Shown here: positions 1 to 8,675 of the stretch, piece after piece
Layout of the letters: each line of letters begins with the position of its first letter
How positions within the stretch are numbered: position 1 is the first letter of the stretch
Assembly: GCF_020400655.1 (NCBI RefSeq)
Contig: NZ_JAINRC010000030.1
Coordinates: 1 to 64,000, forward strand
Reading direction: 5' to 3'
Length of the DNA stretch: 64,000 nucleotides
From: Streptomyces spinosus
GTDB taxonomy: Bacteria > Actinomycetota > Actinomycetes > Streptomycetales > Streptomycetaceae
Notes under the pieces: generated by a model
Told to the model about the DNA's origin: nothing
What the model saw: the letters and a program-made list of their open reading frames with translations, nothing else
Database searches by the model: none
Translations under genes and position numbers: made by a program

Positions 1-109
1 GGACAAGGTCAGCGCACCGGACCTGATCTATCCGCACTGGCACCAGGCCAATGCGGTCTCCAGCCGCTTCAGCGAGCCGGACCTCGCCCTGCACCGTCCG
101 GCCAGGTGA
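1..109 (+). CDS. C-terminal tail of an unidentified protein (5' end outside window)
   Basis: An open frame runs in from the left edge in frame 2 and stops at TGA 107-109, giving 35 residues that end in LALHRPAR. Codon use is ordinary for the region. Too little is present to name a family; the piece contains a PHWHQAN stretch but no motif I can assign. It is included only because the frame is open across the boundary. Confidence 0.35.
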   Translation, partial: DKVSAPDLIYPHWHQANAVSSRFSEPDLALHRPAR

Positions 110-427
110 CCGGCGAGCAGTGCCGTAGCGCCTCTTGAGGAGCCGCATGGCACGAAGGGGCGGGTCCCTCCTCGGGAGGATCGCGCACAGCCGACCTACA
201 CGTCGTCGGCATGCAGCCGTGTCACACCGGTCGTAGCCTTTTCAAGAGCGCGTCGCTCAGGAACAAGCAAGTGGTGCGACCTGGATACCGGCGTTCGGTC
301 CGTTTACCGGAGTCCCTCGGTGCCGACACGCTCTTCGACCGGTCGGCACGGAGTCCCTCGGTGCCGACACGCTCTTCGACCGGTCGGCGGAACAGCGATG
401 CCGCCCATTCTCTCCAGGAGCAACGCC
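110..427. other. Intergenic region with a tandem duplication
   Basis: No gene is evident here. It holds a tandem 40-bp duplication (308-388) and the ribosome binding site of the next gene (CCAGGAG, 414-420). Confidence 0.5.
308..388. repeat. 40-bp direct tandem repeat, period 41
   Basis: Two identical 40-bp copies, 308-347 and 349-388, are separated by one A. Each begins CGGAGTCCCTCGG and ends GACCGGTCGGC. They lie about 40 bp before the start of the downstream hydrolase, so they fall in its 5' leader or promoter. Confidence 0.9.
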
Positions 428-1330
428 ATGCCCGAGTTCCACCACAACATGTTCGAGCACGAGGGCGTCCGGATCCATTACGTGACCGCAGGCGAACCGC
501 CGTCCAAAGGCGGAGACGACAAAACCGTCGTGCTCATCCACGGCTGGCCCCAGACCTGGTGGCAATGGCGCCACATCATGGAGCCGCTGCACTCCGACGG
601 CTGGTTCGTCGTGGCCCCCGACGTCCGCGGCGCCGGCGGGTCCTCGAAGCCCGAGGGCGGCTACGACAAACAGACGATGGCGGGTGACATCAGGGCGCTG
701 CTGCGTCACCTCGGCGTGCGGAAGCCGATCACCATCGTGAGCCACGACCTCGGGATGCTCGTCGGCTACGCCTACGCCACCCTCTGGCCGGACGAGGTCG
801 AGCGCCTCATGGTCTCGGAAGCCCCCATCCCGGGCACCGAGGGATACGAAAGCGCTGTGGCGACGACCGGCTACAGCAAGAACAGGATCTGGCACTTCCA
901 CCTGCACGGAGCCGCGGACAACGCCGCCGAGATGCTCATCGCCGGCCACGAGTTCCCGTACCTGCGCTCGTTCTACGTCAGGCTGAGTGCGAACCCCGAC
1001 GCCATTTCGCTCGCGGACGCGGAACGCTACGTCGCCGACTACACACAGCCAGGAGCCATGCGGGCGGGCATCGAACTGTTCAGGGCGTTCGAGAAGGACG
1101 CCGAGGACAACCGGCGCATCCTGACGGAGAAGGGCAAGATCAAGATGCCCGTGCTGGGACTCGGAGGGACAGCCAGCTTCTTCCTCCCCATAGCGGAGAA
1201 GATGCTCTCGGAGGTAGCCGAAAAGGTCACCGTCCGGCCCGTCGAGGACTCGGGCCACTGGTTGGCCGAGGAGCAGCCGGAAAAACTCCTGGAGCGCCTG
1301 CGCGAATGGTTCCAGGAGACTGGTGGGTGA
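428..1330 (+). CDS. Alpha/beta hydrolase, epoxide-hydrolase-like
   Basis: A 300-residue alpha/beta hydrolase. The oxyanion-hole stretch HGWPQTWWQW, the nucleophile elbow SHDLGM with Asp as nucleophile, and a late GHW carrying the catalytic His are the layout of epoxide hydrolases and related dehalogenases rather than serine esterases. No signal peptide is seen, so it should be cytosolic. The frame is open further upstream, but ATG 428 is chosen because CCAGGAG sits 7 bp before it and the homologous part begins there. The gene stands alone, convergent with the TetR gene 136 bp away. The natural substrate cannot be told from sequence. Confidence 0.85.
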   Translation: MPEFHHNMFEHEGVRIHYVTAGEPPSKGGDDKTVVLIHGWPQTWWQWRHIMEPLHSDGWFVVAPDVRGAGGSSKPEGGYDKQTMAGDIRALLRHLGVRKPITIVSHDLGMLVGYAYATLWPDEVERLMVSEAPIPGTEGYESAVATTGYSKNRIWHFHLHGAADNAAEMLIAGHEFPYLRSFYVRLSANPDAISLADAERYVADYTQPGAMRAGIELFRAFEKDAEDNRRILTEKGKIKMPVLGLGGTASFFLPIAEKMLSEVAEKVTVRPVEDSGHWLAEEQPEKLLERLREWFQETGG

Positions 1331-1466
1331 CGACCTCGACCGGCGGAGGCTGCGGGTGATCGGACTGACCTGCTCCGGATGAGGCGCGCCGGCCGTATCG
1401 GCCGTCGGCGATCGGCACACATGCTTCCACGTGCTGCTCGCCGAGACCCGCAACCGTCAGTGGCCT

Positions 1467-2009
1467 CTACCGCTGCGGCTGTGTGCGGAGCCCGTCGAGG
1501 ATGAGCGCGAGCATGCGGGGCGACCGGTCCTCGGGGCCGGAAGCGGCACGCCACAGCGCCCCGGTGAGCTGGAGGAAGTCGCCGGGGTCGGCGTCCGTGC
1601 GGATGCTTCCGTCCTTCTTGCCGGCGTCGAGCAGCTGGGTGATCGCGGCGATGACCGGCCCGTAACTCTGCTCGCTCATCGCCTGGTGGGCGCCGGGGCT
1701 GAGCGCGTCGCCGAGGCCGTGCTTCCTGCGCATCGCTTCGACGAGGTCGGTCGTCCAGTGGCGGAGCGCTTCGAGGGGCGGCATCCCGGCGAGCAGCTCC
1801 GGCACGCTGCCGGTGATGCGTTCGACCTCGTCCTGGTAGACGGCGAGGGCGAGTGCCTCGCGCGTGGGGAAGTTGCGGTACAGGGTGCCCGGGCCGACCC
1901 CGGCGCGCTGGGCGATCTGATTCATCGACGCGCTGCCGTCCTCCGCGAGCGCCTCGCGGGCGGCCTGGAGGATGCGCGCCCTGTTCTCGCGGGCGTCCGA
2001 ACGGACCAC
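1467..2009 (-). CDS. TetR-family transcriptional repressor
   Basis: A 180-residue TetR-type regulator. The N-terminal helix-turn-helix is clear: an ARENRARILQAA opening, then SMNQIAQRAGVGPGTLYRNFPTR, the family's recognition segment. The remaining ~120 residues form the variable ligand-binding domain. Translation starts at GTG 2009. It is divergent from the aldo/keto reductase, and the 76-bp gap holds a perfect palindrome plus a related imperfect one, so it very likely represses itself and the reductase. The inducing ligand is unknown. Confidence 0.9.
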   Translation of the reverse strand: MVRSDARENRARILQAAREALAEDGSASMNQIAQRAGVGPGTLYRNFPTREALALAVYQDEVERITGSVPELLAGMPPLEALRHWTTDLVEAMRRKHGLGDALSPGAHQAMSEQSYGPVIAAITQLLDAGKKDGSIRTDADPGDFLQLTGALWRAASGPEDRSPRMLALILDGLRTQPQR

Positions 2010-2051
2010 GGGACCTCACCTTGCTAAGCGGAGAGTTCTCCACTACGTTAT

Positions 2052-2067
2052 GCGGAGACCTCTCCGC
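2052..2067. promoter_or_regulatory. TetR operator palindrome
   Basis: Perfect palindrome GCGGAGA-CC-TCTCCGC. A related imperfect copy, GGAGA-GT-TCTCC, lies at 2030-2041. Both sit between the divergent TetR and aldo/keto reductase genes, the usual place for the operator of such a pair. Confidence 0.75.
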
Positions 2068-2085
2068 TTACTTTAGAGGAGCACT

Positions 2086-3132
2086 GTGCGCTACATCAAG
2101 CTGGGCACCACCGGCCTGGACGTGTCACCGATCGCGATCGGCGCGATGACCTACGGCGAGCCCTACCGGGGCCACCCCGTCTGGTCGAAGGGTGAGGAAG
2201 AGGCGCGCCCGCTCATCAAGCACGCGCTGGAGGCGGGGATCAACTTCTTCGACACCGCGAACATGTACTCGAACGGGTCGAGCGAGGAGATCCTCGGCCG
2301 GGCGCTCAAGGACTTCGCCGACCGGGACACCGTGGTGATCGCCACCAAGCTGCGCCATCCGATGCGCCCGGGACCGAACGGACGGGGACTGTCGCGTAAG
2401 GCGGTCATGACCGAGGTCGACCACTCGCTGCGCCGCCTCGGCACCGACTACATCGACCTCTACCAGATTCACCGCAACGACCACTCCACCCCGTGGGAGG
2501 AGACGCTCGAGGCACTCGGCGACCTCGTGAAAGCCGGCAAGGTCCGCTACCTCGGCGCCTCGTCCATGCACGCCTGGGAGTTCGCGAAGGCACTGCACCT
2601 GCAGAAGCAGCACGGCTGGGCGCGGTTCGTGTCGATGCAGAACCACTACAACCTCCTCGCCCGGGAGGAGGAGCGGGAGATGATCCCGTTGTGCCTGGAC
2701 GAGGGTGTCGGCACCCTCGTCTGGTCTCCGCTGGCCCGAGGCCGTCTCGCCCGCGCGTGGGACGACGCCCGCTCGACGGTGCGCTCCGAGACGGACGGCG
2801 CGTACGCGGACCTGCTCTACTCGCCCGAGCAGGAGGCTTCCAACCACGCGATCCTCGACGCGGTCGGGCAGGTGGCCGACGCCCACGGCGTCAGCCGTGC
2901 ACAGGTCGCGCTCGCCTGGCTGCGACGCCGGCCGGTCGTCACCGCGCCGCTGGTCGGCGCCGGCTCGATCCGGCAGATCGACGAGGCCGTTGCCTCCCTC
3001 GACATCGAGCTGACCGACGACGAGGTGCGCGCCCTGGAAGCCCCGTACACGCCGCGGTACGACTGGCAGGGCGTCTCGGACGAGGCCGAACTGGAGGCCA
3101 TCCGCAGGCGCGTCCCCGGCATGTCCCTCTGA
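2086..3132 (+). CDS. Aldo/keto reductase
   Basis: A 348-residue NADPH-dependent oxidoreductase of the aldo/keto reductase superfamily (YghZ/YhdN-like group). It begins with the strand YIKLGTTGLDVSPIAIGAMTYG, with GINFFDTANMYSNG (catalytic Asp and Tyr), the Lys in ATKLRHPM and a His in YQIHRND, and ends with the cofactor-binding region VGAGSIRQIDEA. Length is normal. Start is GTG 2086 with GAGGA 5 bp upstream. Expression is probably controlled by the neighbouring TetR protein. Its stop codon overlaps the next start (TGATG), suggesting translational coupling. Confidence 0.93.
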   Translation: MRYIKLGTTGLDVSPIAIGAMTYGEPYRGHPVWSKGEEEARPLIKHALEAGINFFDTANMYSNGSSEEILGRALKDFADRDTVVIATKLRHPMRPGPNGRGLSRKAVMTEVDHSLRRLGTDYIDLYQIHRNDHSTPWEETLEALGDLVKAGKVRYLGASSMHAWEFAKALHLQKQHGWARFVSMQNHYNLLAREEEREMIPLCLDEGVGTLVWSPLARGRLARAWDDARSTVRSETDGAYADLLYSPEQEASNHAILDAVGQVADAHGVSRAQVALAWLRRRPVVTAPLVGAGSIRQIDEAVASLDIELTDDEVRALEAPYTPRYDWQGVSDEAELEAIRRRVPGMSL

Positions 3133-3479
3133 TGAACCCGGTCGGCAACGGCCGGATCGTCTTCCACACCCTCGGTGCGCGGGCAGTCGTGCTCGCCGGC
3201 AGCGTCACGGCGGTCGCCGTCGGAGCCGGCGGAGCCCGCGTCGGCCTCGGCACGCGCCGGTCGGTCACGAGCATCGCACTCGGCACCGCGGGACTGCCGG
3301 CCTTCCCCCTCTTCACGGCCGACGCCCTCACCGGCCGGATCCGGAACACCGGCATGCTCGAACGCGCCGTCATCTACCCGGTCACGAGCAGCCGCGCCCT
3401 CCCCGGTAGCAGCCTGGCAATCGCCCGACGAGCCGCGGCACCCGTACCGACCGTCCTCGACCCACGAACCACCAGCTGA
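3132..3479 (+). CDS. Small hydrophobic protein, possibly the tail of a DUF998-type membrane protein
   Basis: A 115-residue frame starting at ATG 3132, overlapping the reductase stop by one base. Residues 17-35 and about 45-65 are hydrophobic and could span the membrane; the segment RIRNTGMLERAVIYP resembles the end of DUF998-type membrane proteins, which are normally about twice as long. It may therefore be a truncated relative rather than a full gene. Its coupled start and the short gap to the next gene argue that it is translated. The family link is tentative. Confidence 0.5.
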   Translation: MNPVGNGRIVFHTLGARAVVLAGSVTAVAVGAGGARVGLGTRRSVTSIALGTAGLPAFPLFTADALTGRIRNTGMLERAVIYPVTSSRALPGSSLAIARRAAAPVPTVLDPRTTS

Positions 3480-3489
3480 GGAGACACAC

Positions 3490-4512
3490 ATGACACGAGT
3501 ACTGGTCACCGGAGGAACCGGGTTCATCGGCAGCTGGTGCGTCCTCGCCCTGCTCGACGCCGGCCACACGGTTCGCACCACCGTCCGCGACCTGGGCCGC
3601 GAACCGGTGTTGCGCTCCTGGCTGCGCGCGGCCGCGACCTTCGACGACGACCGTCTCACCGTCGTACGCGCCGACCTCGAACACCCCGACGGCTGGGAAG
3701 CCGCCGTCGACGACTGCGACTTCGTCCTCCACGTCGCCTCACCCACCTTGCGCCGCACCCCGGCGACCGACGACGAACTTATCGTCCCCGCCCGGGAAGG
3801 CGTCCTGCGGGTACTGCGCGCCGCCCGAGATGCGGGCGTCCGGCGCACCGTCCTCACCAGCGCCTTCGGCGCCGTCGGCATCGGACACCCGCAACGCTCG
3901 ACCCCCTTCACCGAGGAGGACTGGACCAACGTCGATGCCGATATCCCGCCCTACCAGCGCTCGAAAACCGTCGCCGAGCGCGCTGCCTGGCAGTTCGTCA
4001 GGGAAGAAGGGGGAGACATGGAACTGGCCGCCGTCCACCCCGTGGGCGTCCTCGGCCCCCTCCTCGGTCCCGACGACCCGCCTTCGCTGCGCCTGGTGCG
4101 CAGGATGCTCGAAGGAAAGATGCCCGCCTGCCCGCCTTTCGCCATGGGCTACGTCGACGTCCGCGACGTCGCCGACCTGCACCTGCGCGCCATGACCGAT
4201 CCGGCAGCCGCCGGCGAACGCTTCCTCGCCGTGGCGGGGCGAAGCCTGCGCGTCATCGACATCGCCCGCATACTCCGTGACCGCCTGGGCGAACGCGCCG
4301 AGAAGGCCCCGACCCGCGAACTGCCCGTCTGGCTCACCCGCGCCCTGGCCACGGTGAACCCGGAACTACGTCTTCTCAAGCACCAACTCGGCCGCGACCT
4401 CGACGCCACCGCCGCCAAGGCGGAGAAGCTCCTCGACTGGAAGGCACGCCCCATCGAGGACACGATCGCGGACACAGCCGAAAGCATCCTCAGCCACAGC
4501 CTTGGAAAGTGA
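3490..4512 (+). CDS. NAD-dependent epimerase/dehydratase (dihydroflavonol-4-reductase-like SDR)
   Basis: A 340-residue extended short-chain dehydrogenase. The N-terminus has the Rossmann signature VTGGTGFIGSW, then a DFVLHVASP strand, and the catalytic Tyr and Lys in YQRSK, followed by AVHPVGVLGP as in dihydroflavonol/anthocyanidin reductase-like proteins. GAGGAG lies just before ATG 3490. It forms a likely operon with the aldo/keto reductase and the small membrane protein, so the three may reduce a shared carbonyl compound under TetR control. Substrate unknown. Confidence 0.9.
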   Translation: MTRVLVTGGTGFIGSWCVLALLDAGHTVRTTVRDLGREPVLRSWLRAAATFDDDRLTVVRADLEHPDGWEAAVDDCDFVLHVASPTLRRTPATDDELIVPAREGVLRVLRAARDAGVRRTVLTSAFGAVGIGHPQRSTPFTEEDWTNVDADIPPYQRSKTVAERAAWQFVREEGGDMELAAVHPVGVLGPLLGPDDPPSLRLVRRMLEGKMPACPPFAMGYVDVRDVADLHLRAMTDPAAAGERFLAVAGRSLRVIDIARILRDRLGERAEKAPTRELPVWLTRALATVNPELRLLKHQLGRDLDATAAKAEKLLDWKARPIEDTIADTAESILSHSLGK

Positions 4513-4778
4513 CCGGCCGTGCACCGGACAGCGGGCGGGCGGTGGCGAAGGGGTTTCGGCAGCGGGGTGGCCGGGGGCCGGTGAGCGGTCACCGAGCCCA
4601 CCGGTTCGGCGGGAGCGGCGGCGATCCGTCCGACGAGCGGTACGGCGACCGGCGCCTCGCCCCCGCCGCCCAGGCCGGGCGTCCACGAGGGCCTCCCGGC
4701 CCGCGGCGACGGGGGGACGAGGCAGCGGTGACGGGGCCGGCGTCCGGCGGGACGGCCATCAGTGGTCACCGAGGTACG

Positions 4779-6032
4779 TCATGTCACCGGGCCCCGCCCC
4801 CGCGGATTCGGGTCGTAGGCGGCCTCGGCGGCTATGTCCCGGAGGCACCACGCCGCCGTGAGCAGTTCCCGGTGGGTGGTGTAGAGCGCGTTGACGCCGA
4901 AGCGCAGCAGATCGGGGGCCCGCATGTCCGCGATCACGCCGCGGTCGGCGAGCGCCCGGGTCAGGGCGTGGGCGTGGGGGTGGCGCAGGGAGACCTGACT
5001 GCCGCGGCGGCCGGGGTCGGAGGGGGTGACGGAGGCGAAACCCAAGGGGGTGAGGAGTTCGTCGGCGCAGCGCAGGAGGAACCCGGTCAGGGACAGGCTC
5101 TTGGCGCGGACCTCGGCGAGGTCCACACCGTCGTAGACGGTCAGGGCCGCCTCGAGGGCGAGCAGGGACAGGATCGGGGGAGTGCCGATACGGGCCCGGG
5201 CGATGCCGGGGGCGGGGGCGTAGTCCCGGCCCAGCCCGAAGGGGTCGGCGTGCCCGGTCCAGCCCGGCACCGGGGTGCGCAGGTCCCGGTGGTGGCGGTG
5301 TGCCACGTACAGGTAGGCCGGGGCGCCGGGGCCTCCGGAGAGGAACTTGTAGCCGCATCCGACGGCGAGATCGACACCGAGGGCGTCGAGTTCGACCGGC
5401 AGGGCCCCGGCCGCGTGGCACAGGTCCCACAGGACCAGCGCGCCGGCGCGGTGCGCGTCCTGCGTCACGCCCCGCATGTCGTACAGCTCCCCGGTGCGGA
5501 AGTCGACGGGCGAGTAGCTGACGACGGCCACCCGGTCCCCCTCCGTCCTGAGGAAGCCGGACAGGTCGGCCGGCGAAACCCGCAGAACCTCCAGGCCGCG
5601 GCGTTCGGCGACGGCGGCGGCCACATAGCGGTCCGTGGGGAAGTGGTCGGGATCGGTGACCAGCAGGGCGCGGTCCGGTCGGAGCGAGGCGGCGGCGTGG
5701 AGGGCGGTGTGAAGCTGCACGCTGGTGGAGTCACCCGCCACCGTCTGGCCCGGCGCGGCCCCGATCAGCGCGCCGATGGCGTCGCCCACCCGCAACGGCG
5801 CCTCCCACCAGCCATTGCCGTTCCAGGAGCCGATCAGGTCGGTACCCCACTGCCGGGTCACGACGTCGGTGAGGACCGGCGGGACGGCGGCGGGCAGCGG
5901 GCCCAGGGAGTTGCCGTCGAGGTAGACGACGTCCGGGGGGAGCAGGAAGCGGTCGCGCAGGTGAGCCAGCGGGTCGTCGGCGTCGAGGCGCGCGGCGACC
6001 TCGGTCAGGTCGGTCGTCGGCATGGTGGTCAT
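4779..6032 (-). CDS. antP: Kynureninase (AntP)
   Basis: A 417-residue PLP enzyme that splits kynurenine into anthranilate and alanine. It starts with MTTMPTTDLTEVAARLDADD, then VYLDGNSLGPLP, which is diagnostic of kynureninase; DLCHAAGALPV supplies the cofactor-binding Asp and GCGYKFLSGG the Schiff-base Lys. Start ATG 6032 overlaps the upstream stop (ATGA), so translation is coupled. As the last gene of the antH-antP operon it completes a dedicated tryptophan-to-anthranilate route. Antimycin clusters carrying antP belong to the longer architectures. Confidence 0.95.
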   Translation of the reverse strand: MTTMPTTDLTEVAARLDADDPLAHLRDRFLLPPDVVYLDGNSLGPLPAAVPPVLTDVVTRQWGTDLIGSWNGNGWWEAPLRVGDAIGALIGAAPGQTVAGDSTSVQLHTALHAAASLRPDRALLVTDPDHFPTDRYVAAAVAERRGLEVLRVSPADLSGFLRTEGDRVAVVSYSPVDFRTGELYDMRGVTQDAHRAGALVLWDLCHAAGALPVELDALGVDLAVGCGYKFLSGGPGAPAYLYVAHRHHRDLRTPVPGWTGHADPFGLGRDYAPAPGIARARIGTPPILSLLALEAALTVYDGVDLAEVRAKSLSLTGFLLRCADELLTPLGFASVTPSDPGRRGSQVSLRHPHAHALTRALADRGVIADMRAPDLLRFGVNALYTTHRELLTAAWCLRDIAAEAAYDPNPRGRGPVT

Positions 6033-6877
6033 CGGTGCGCGGGCTCCTCGTGCGCCGGGCCGGGGCACCGGGCGGGGAAGGACGCCGCCATCTCCCGGAG
6101 GGTGTCGGCGACGGCACGGGCGCCGGGCGCGCCCGGTTCGATGAGGGTGTAGTGGCCGGTGCCGGGCAGGACGACCGTGGTGAGGTCGCGGTGCACGGCC
6201 GCGTAGTCGGTGAACTGGCTGAGGGGGACCTCCTCGTCGGCGGCGCCGTGCAGCAGGACCGTGGGCACCCCGGTGGTGCCGGCGTCGCGGAGCAGGGTCA
6301 GGGGGTCGACCTCGGCCATCCGCTCCTCGAAGTGCTCCGCCCCGCCCAGCAGTTGCAGAGCGGCACCGTTGCTGAGGTCGTCGCGGCGGGTGGCGGCGAG
6401 GTCGGTGAGGGGGGCCAGGGCGAGCACGCCGGTCGGCAGGGTGCGCGTGTGCCAGCGCGAGCCGGCCGGCAGCAGACCGCGGGCGGCACACCACAGGGCC
6501 AGGTGTCCGCCCGAGCAGTGGCCCGCCAGCACGTACGGCCGCCCCTGCGGAAGGGTGTCGACGATCCGGGCGACGTCGTCGAAGGTCTCCGGATAGCCGC
6601 CCGCGCCTCCGGAGCGACGGAAGCCGGGCAGCAGGACGTCGAAGCCCTGCTCGGCGAGGTAGGCGGCGAAGGGGGTCAGGTGCATGCGGTCGTAGCGCCA
6701 GTAGCCGCCGTGCAGCAGGATCACCAGCGGGGCGCCGGGAGTGTCCGAGGGCCAGGCGTCGTAGACCTGGTGGGGATGGTCGCCGTAGCGGCCGTGCACC
6801 GGTGCGAGGACCGGCTTCAGGCTCAGTACCCGCTGCTCCTCCTCGGCCGCGAAGGCGGAGATGACCCTAGATGTCAC
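6029..6877 (-). CDS. antO: Kynurenine-formamidase-like alpha/beta hydrolase (AntO)
   Basis: A 282-residue alpha/beta hydrolase. LLHGGYWRYD is the oxyanion-hole signature of kynurenine formamidases, and AGHCSGGHLALW carries the nucleophilic Ser; a Gly-rich LPGTGHYT near the end supplies the His. Between antN and antP it could deformylate N-formylkynurenine. In the antimycin literature the same gene has also been assigned the N-formylation that gives 3-formamidosalicylate; sequence alone does not decide. It overlaps antN by 11 bp and antP by 4 bp. Confidence 0.85.
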   Translation of the reverse strand: MTSRVISAFAAEEEQRVLSLKPVLAPVHGRYGDHPHQVYDAWPSDTPGAPLVILLHGGYWRYDRMHLTPFAAYLAEQGFDVLLPGFRRSGGAGGYPETFDDVARIVDTLPQGRPYVLAGHCSGGHLALWCAARGLLPAGSRWHTRTLPTGVLALAPLTDLAATRRDDLSNGAALQLLGGAEHFEERMAEVDPLTLLRDAGTTGVPTVLLHGAADEEVPLSQFTDYAAVHRDLTTVVLPGTGHYTLIEPGAPGARAVADTLREMAASFPARCPGPAHEEPAHR

Positions 6878-7715
6878 CGCGCACCTCCCACAGCTCGGGG
6901 AAGACCGGGCGGGCGGCGCGCTGCTCCAGCCAGGCCAGTCCCGCGGAGCCCGCGCTGCCGGGCTTCGCGCCCATCGCGCGGCGCACCACCAGGACGTGTT
7001 CGAAACGCCAGCGGGTGACGAGCTCGGCGATGTCGGTGAGCAGTTCGCCCAGTGCCAGGTGCGGGTGGTGCTGTGGTCCGGCGTAGATCTCCCGCCACAT
7101 CTGCACCACCCCGGGGTCGGAAGTGTAGGGGCCGGTCACGTCCCGCTCGCGGACGTGCAGCGGTACGTGCAGACCCTGGCGGTGCAGGAAGGCCAGCACC
7201 TCGTCGTAGAGGGTCGGTTCGCGGTAGGTCTCGCCGAGCGCCTCGTGGACGGCCGGGTCGCCCCGGTGTGCGCGCAGCAGGCCGGCGGACTTGTCGCCGA
7301 GGAGGAACTCCATGTGCCGGTACATCGCCGACTGGAATCCCGACGCCTTGCCGAACGCGGCCCGGAAACCGTTGAACTGGTACGGCGTCAGCGCGGCGAT
7401 GGGCGCCCAGGCGCCGTTGAGCGCCGTCAGAGCCCGGCGGCTGCGGACGAGCGCGTCCATGGCCGCGCGCAGATCGTCCTTCGCGAAGGCCACCCGTGCG
7501 GTGCGCCACTCGTGCACGATCAAGGTGAACCACAGCTCCATCACCTGGGTGGTGACGAGGAAACCCATCTCGTCCGGCGCGTCGGTGAGCGGGTGCTGCA
7601 TGGAGTTGAGGACGGAGGCGTGCACATAGCTGTCGTAGGGGCTCGCGCCGGTGAAGGGCTGGGTCAGGACGTCGTCCGTGACCGGCTCGGCGAGAGCGGT
7701 CGTGCGGTCGTTCAT
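6867..7715 (-). CDS. antN: Tryptophan 2,3-dioxygenase (AntN)
   Basis: A 282-residue haem dioxygenase opening the indole ring of tryptophan to N-formylkynurenine. YDSYVHASVLNSMQHP near the start, FGKASGFQSAMYRHMEFLLG in the middle and WRFEHVLVVRRAMG followed by a GSAGSAGLAWL motif near the end match the family's substrate-binding and haem-His regions. AGGAG precedes ATG 7715. In antimycin clusters this pathway-specific enzyme commits tryptophan to the anthranilate-derived starter unit. It lies 106 bp after antM in the same direction. Confidence 0.95.
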   Translation of the reverse strand: MNDRTTALAEPVTDDVLTQPFTGASPYDSYVHASVLNSMQHPLTDAPDEMGFLVTTQVMELWFTLIVHEWRTARVAFAKDDLRAAMDALVRSRRALTALNGAWAPIAALTPYQFNGFRAAFGKASGFQSAMYRHMEFLLGDKSAGLLRAHRGDPAVHEALGETYREPTLYDEVLAFLHRQGLHVPLHVRERDVTGPYTSDPGVVQMWREIYAGPQHHPHLALGELLTDIAELVTRWRFEHVLVVRRAMGAKPGSAGSAGLAWLEQRAARPVFPELWEVRGDI

Positions 7716-7821
7716 CGCATCTCCTGTGCTGCGGCCGTGAGGTGGGACGGCCGCGTGAGGGTGCCGCGGATGGCGGGGGAGGGGTTCGGGAACCGGCCGG
7801 AGCCGGAGCCGGAGGCGGGGG

Positions 7822-8598
7822 TCACACGCCGAGGTGGGCTCCGCCGGAGGCGTCGATCCACTGACCGGTCACCCAGCGGGCGTCGTCGCTCGCGACGAAG
7901 GAGACCACGTCGGCGATGTCCACGGGCTGGCCGAGCCGGCTGAAGGCGGATGCCTCGGAGTACCTGCGGCGGATCTCCGGGACGGCGAGCGTGGGGTTGA
8001 TCTCCGTCTCGGTGTAGCCGGGGGCGACGGCGTTGACGGTGATGCCCCGGGGCCCCAGCTCCTGGGCGAGGGCGAGGGTGAGGTAGTCCAGGGCGGCCTT
8101 GGTCATGGTGTACGAGACGATGGCGGGGAACGCGACGCGGGTGGCCACGGAGGAGATGTTGATGATCCGACCGCCGTCCCGCAGCCGGTCGAGGCCGCGC
8201 TGGACGATGAAGAACGGTGCCTTGGTGTTGATCGCGAACACCCGGTCGTAGTCGGCCTCGGTCACGTCGGCGATGCGGCGCGGGACGGTGATGCCCGCGT
8301 TGTTGACGAGGATGTCGAGGCCGCCGTCCAGGCCCCGGTCGGAAAGGACCCGGTCGAAGGCGGACCAGAGGGTGTCGGCGTCGCCGGGCACTCCGAGTTC
8401 GGCGTGCACGGCGACGGCGCGGCCTCCGTCGGCCTCGATCTCCTTGACGGTCCGCTCGGCGGCGCTCGCGTCGTGGCCGTAGTGCACGGCCACCAGTGCG
8501 CCGTCCTGGGCGAGGCGACGGCTGATGGCCCGGCCGATTCCCCTGCTGCCTCCGGTGACCAGGGCGGTCTTTCCCGCGAGGCGGGCGGTGGTGCTCAA
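7822..8598 (-). CDS. antM: Short-chain ketoreductase (AntM)
   Basis: A 258-residue classical SDR. VTGGSRGIGRAISR binds NADPH, NNAGI follows, ISSVATRVAFPAIVSYTMTKAAL has the Ser-Tyr-Lys triad, and VNAVAPGYTETE is the usual post-triad strand. The chosen start is TTG 8598, with AAGGAG about 10 bp upstream; no ATG or GTG fits as well. AntM is the stand-alone ketoreductase of antimycin biosynthesis, held to reduce the C-8 keto group before acylation by AntB. Position just after the epoxidase genes agrees. Confidence 0.9.
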   Translation of the reverse strand: MSTTARLAGKTALVTGGSRGIGRAISRRLAQDGALVAVHYGHDASAAERTVKEIEADGGRAVAVHAELGVPGDADTLWSAFDRVLSDRGLDGGLDILVNNAGITVPRRIADVTEADYDRVFAINTKAPFFIVQRGLDRLRDGGRIINISSVATRVAFPAIVSYTMTKAALDYLTLALAQELGPRGITVNAVAPGYTETEINPTLAVPEIRRRYSEASAFSRLGQPVDIADVVSFVASDDARWVTGQWIDASGGAHLGV

Positions 8599-8675
8599 CG
8601 TGCGTCTCCTTCGGTGCGTGCTGGCGGGGTGTGGTGGTCGTGGGCGGGTGCCCTGAGTCGAACGCCGGGCGGGCG

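Noticed and set aside
308..388. Duplicated 40-mer as a CRISPR or attachment site
   Set aside because: Only two copies one base apart and no integrase or cas gene nearby.
4509..6152. A 547-codon plus-strand frame over antP
   Set aside because: Antisense shadow of the kynureninase gene; Gly/Val/Gln-rich and without motifs.
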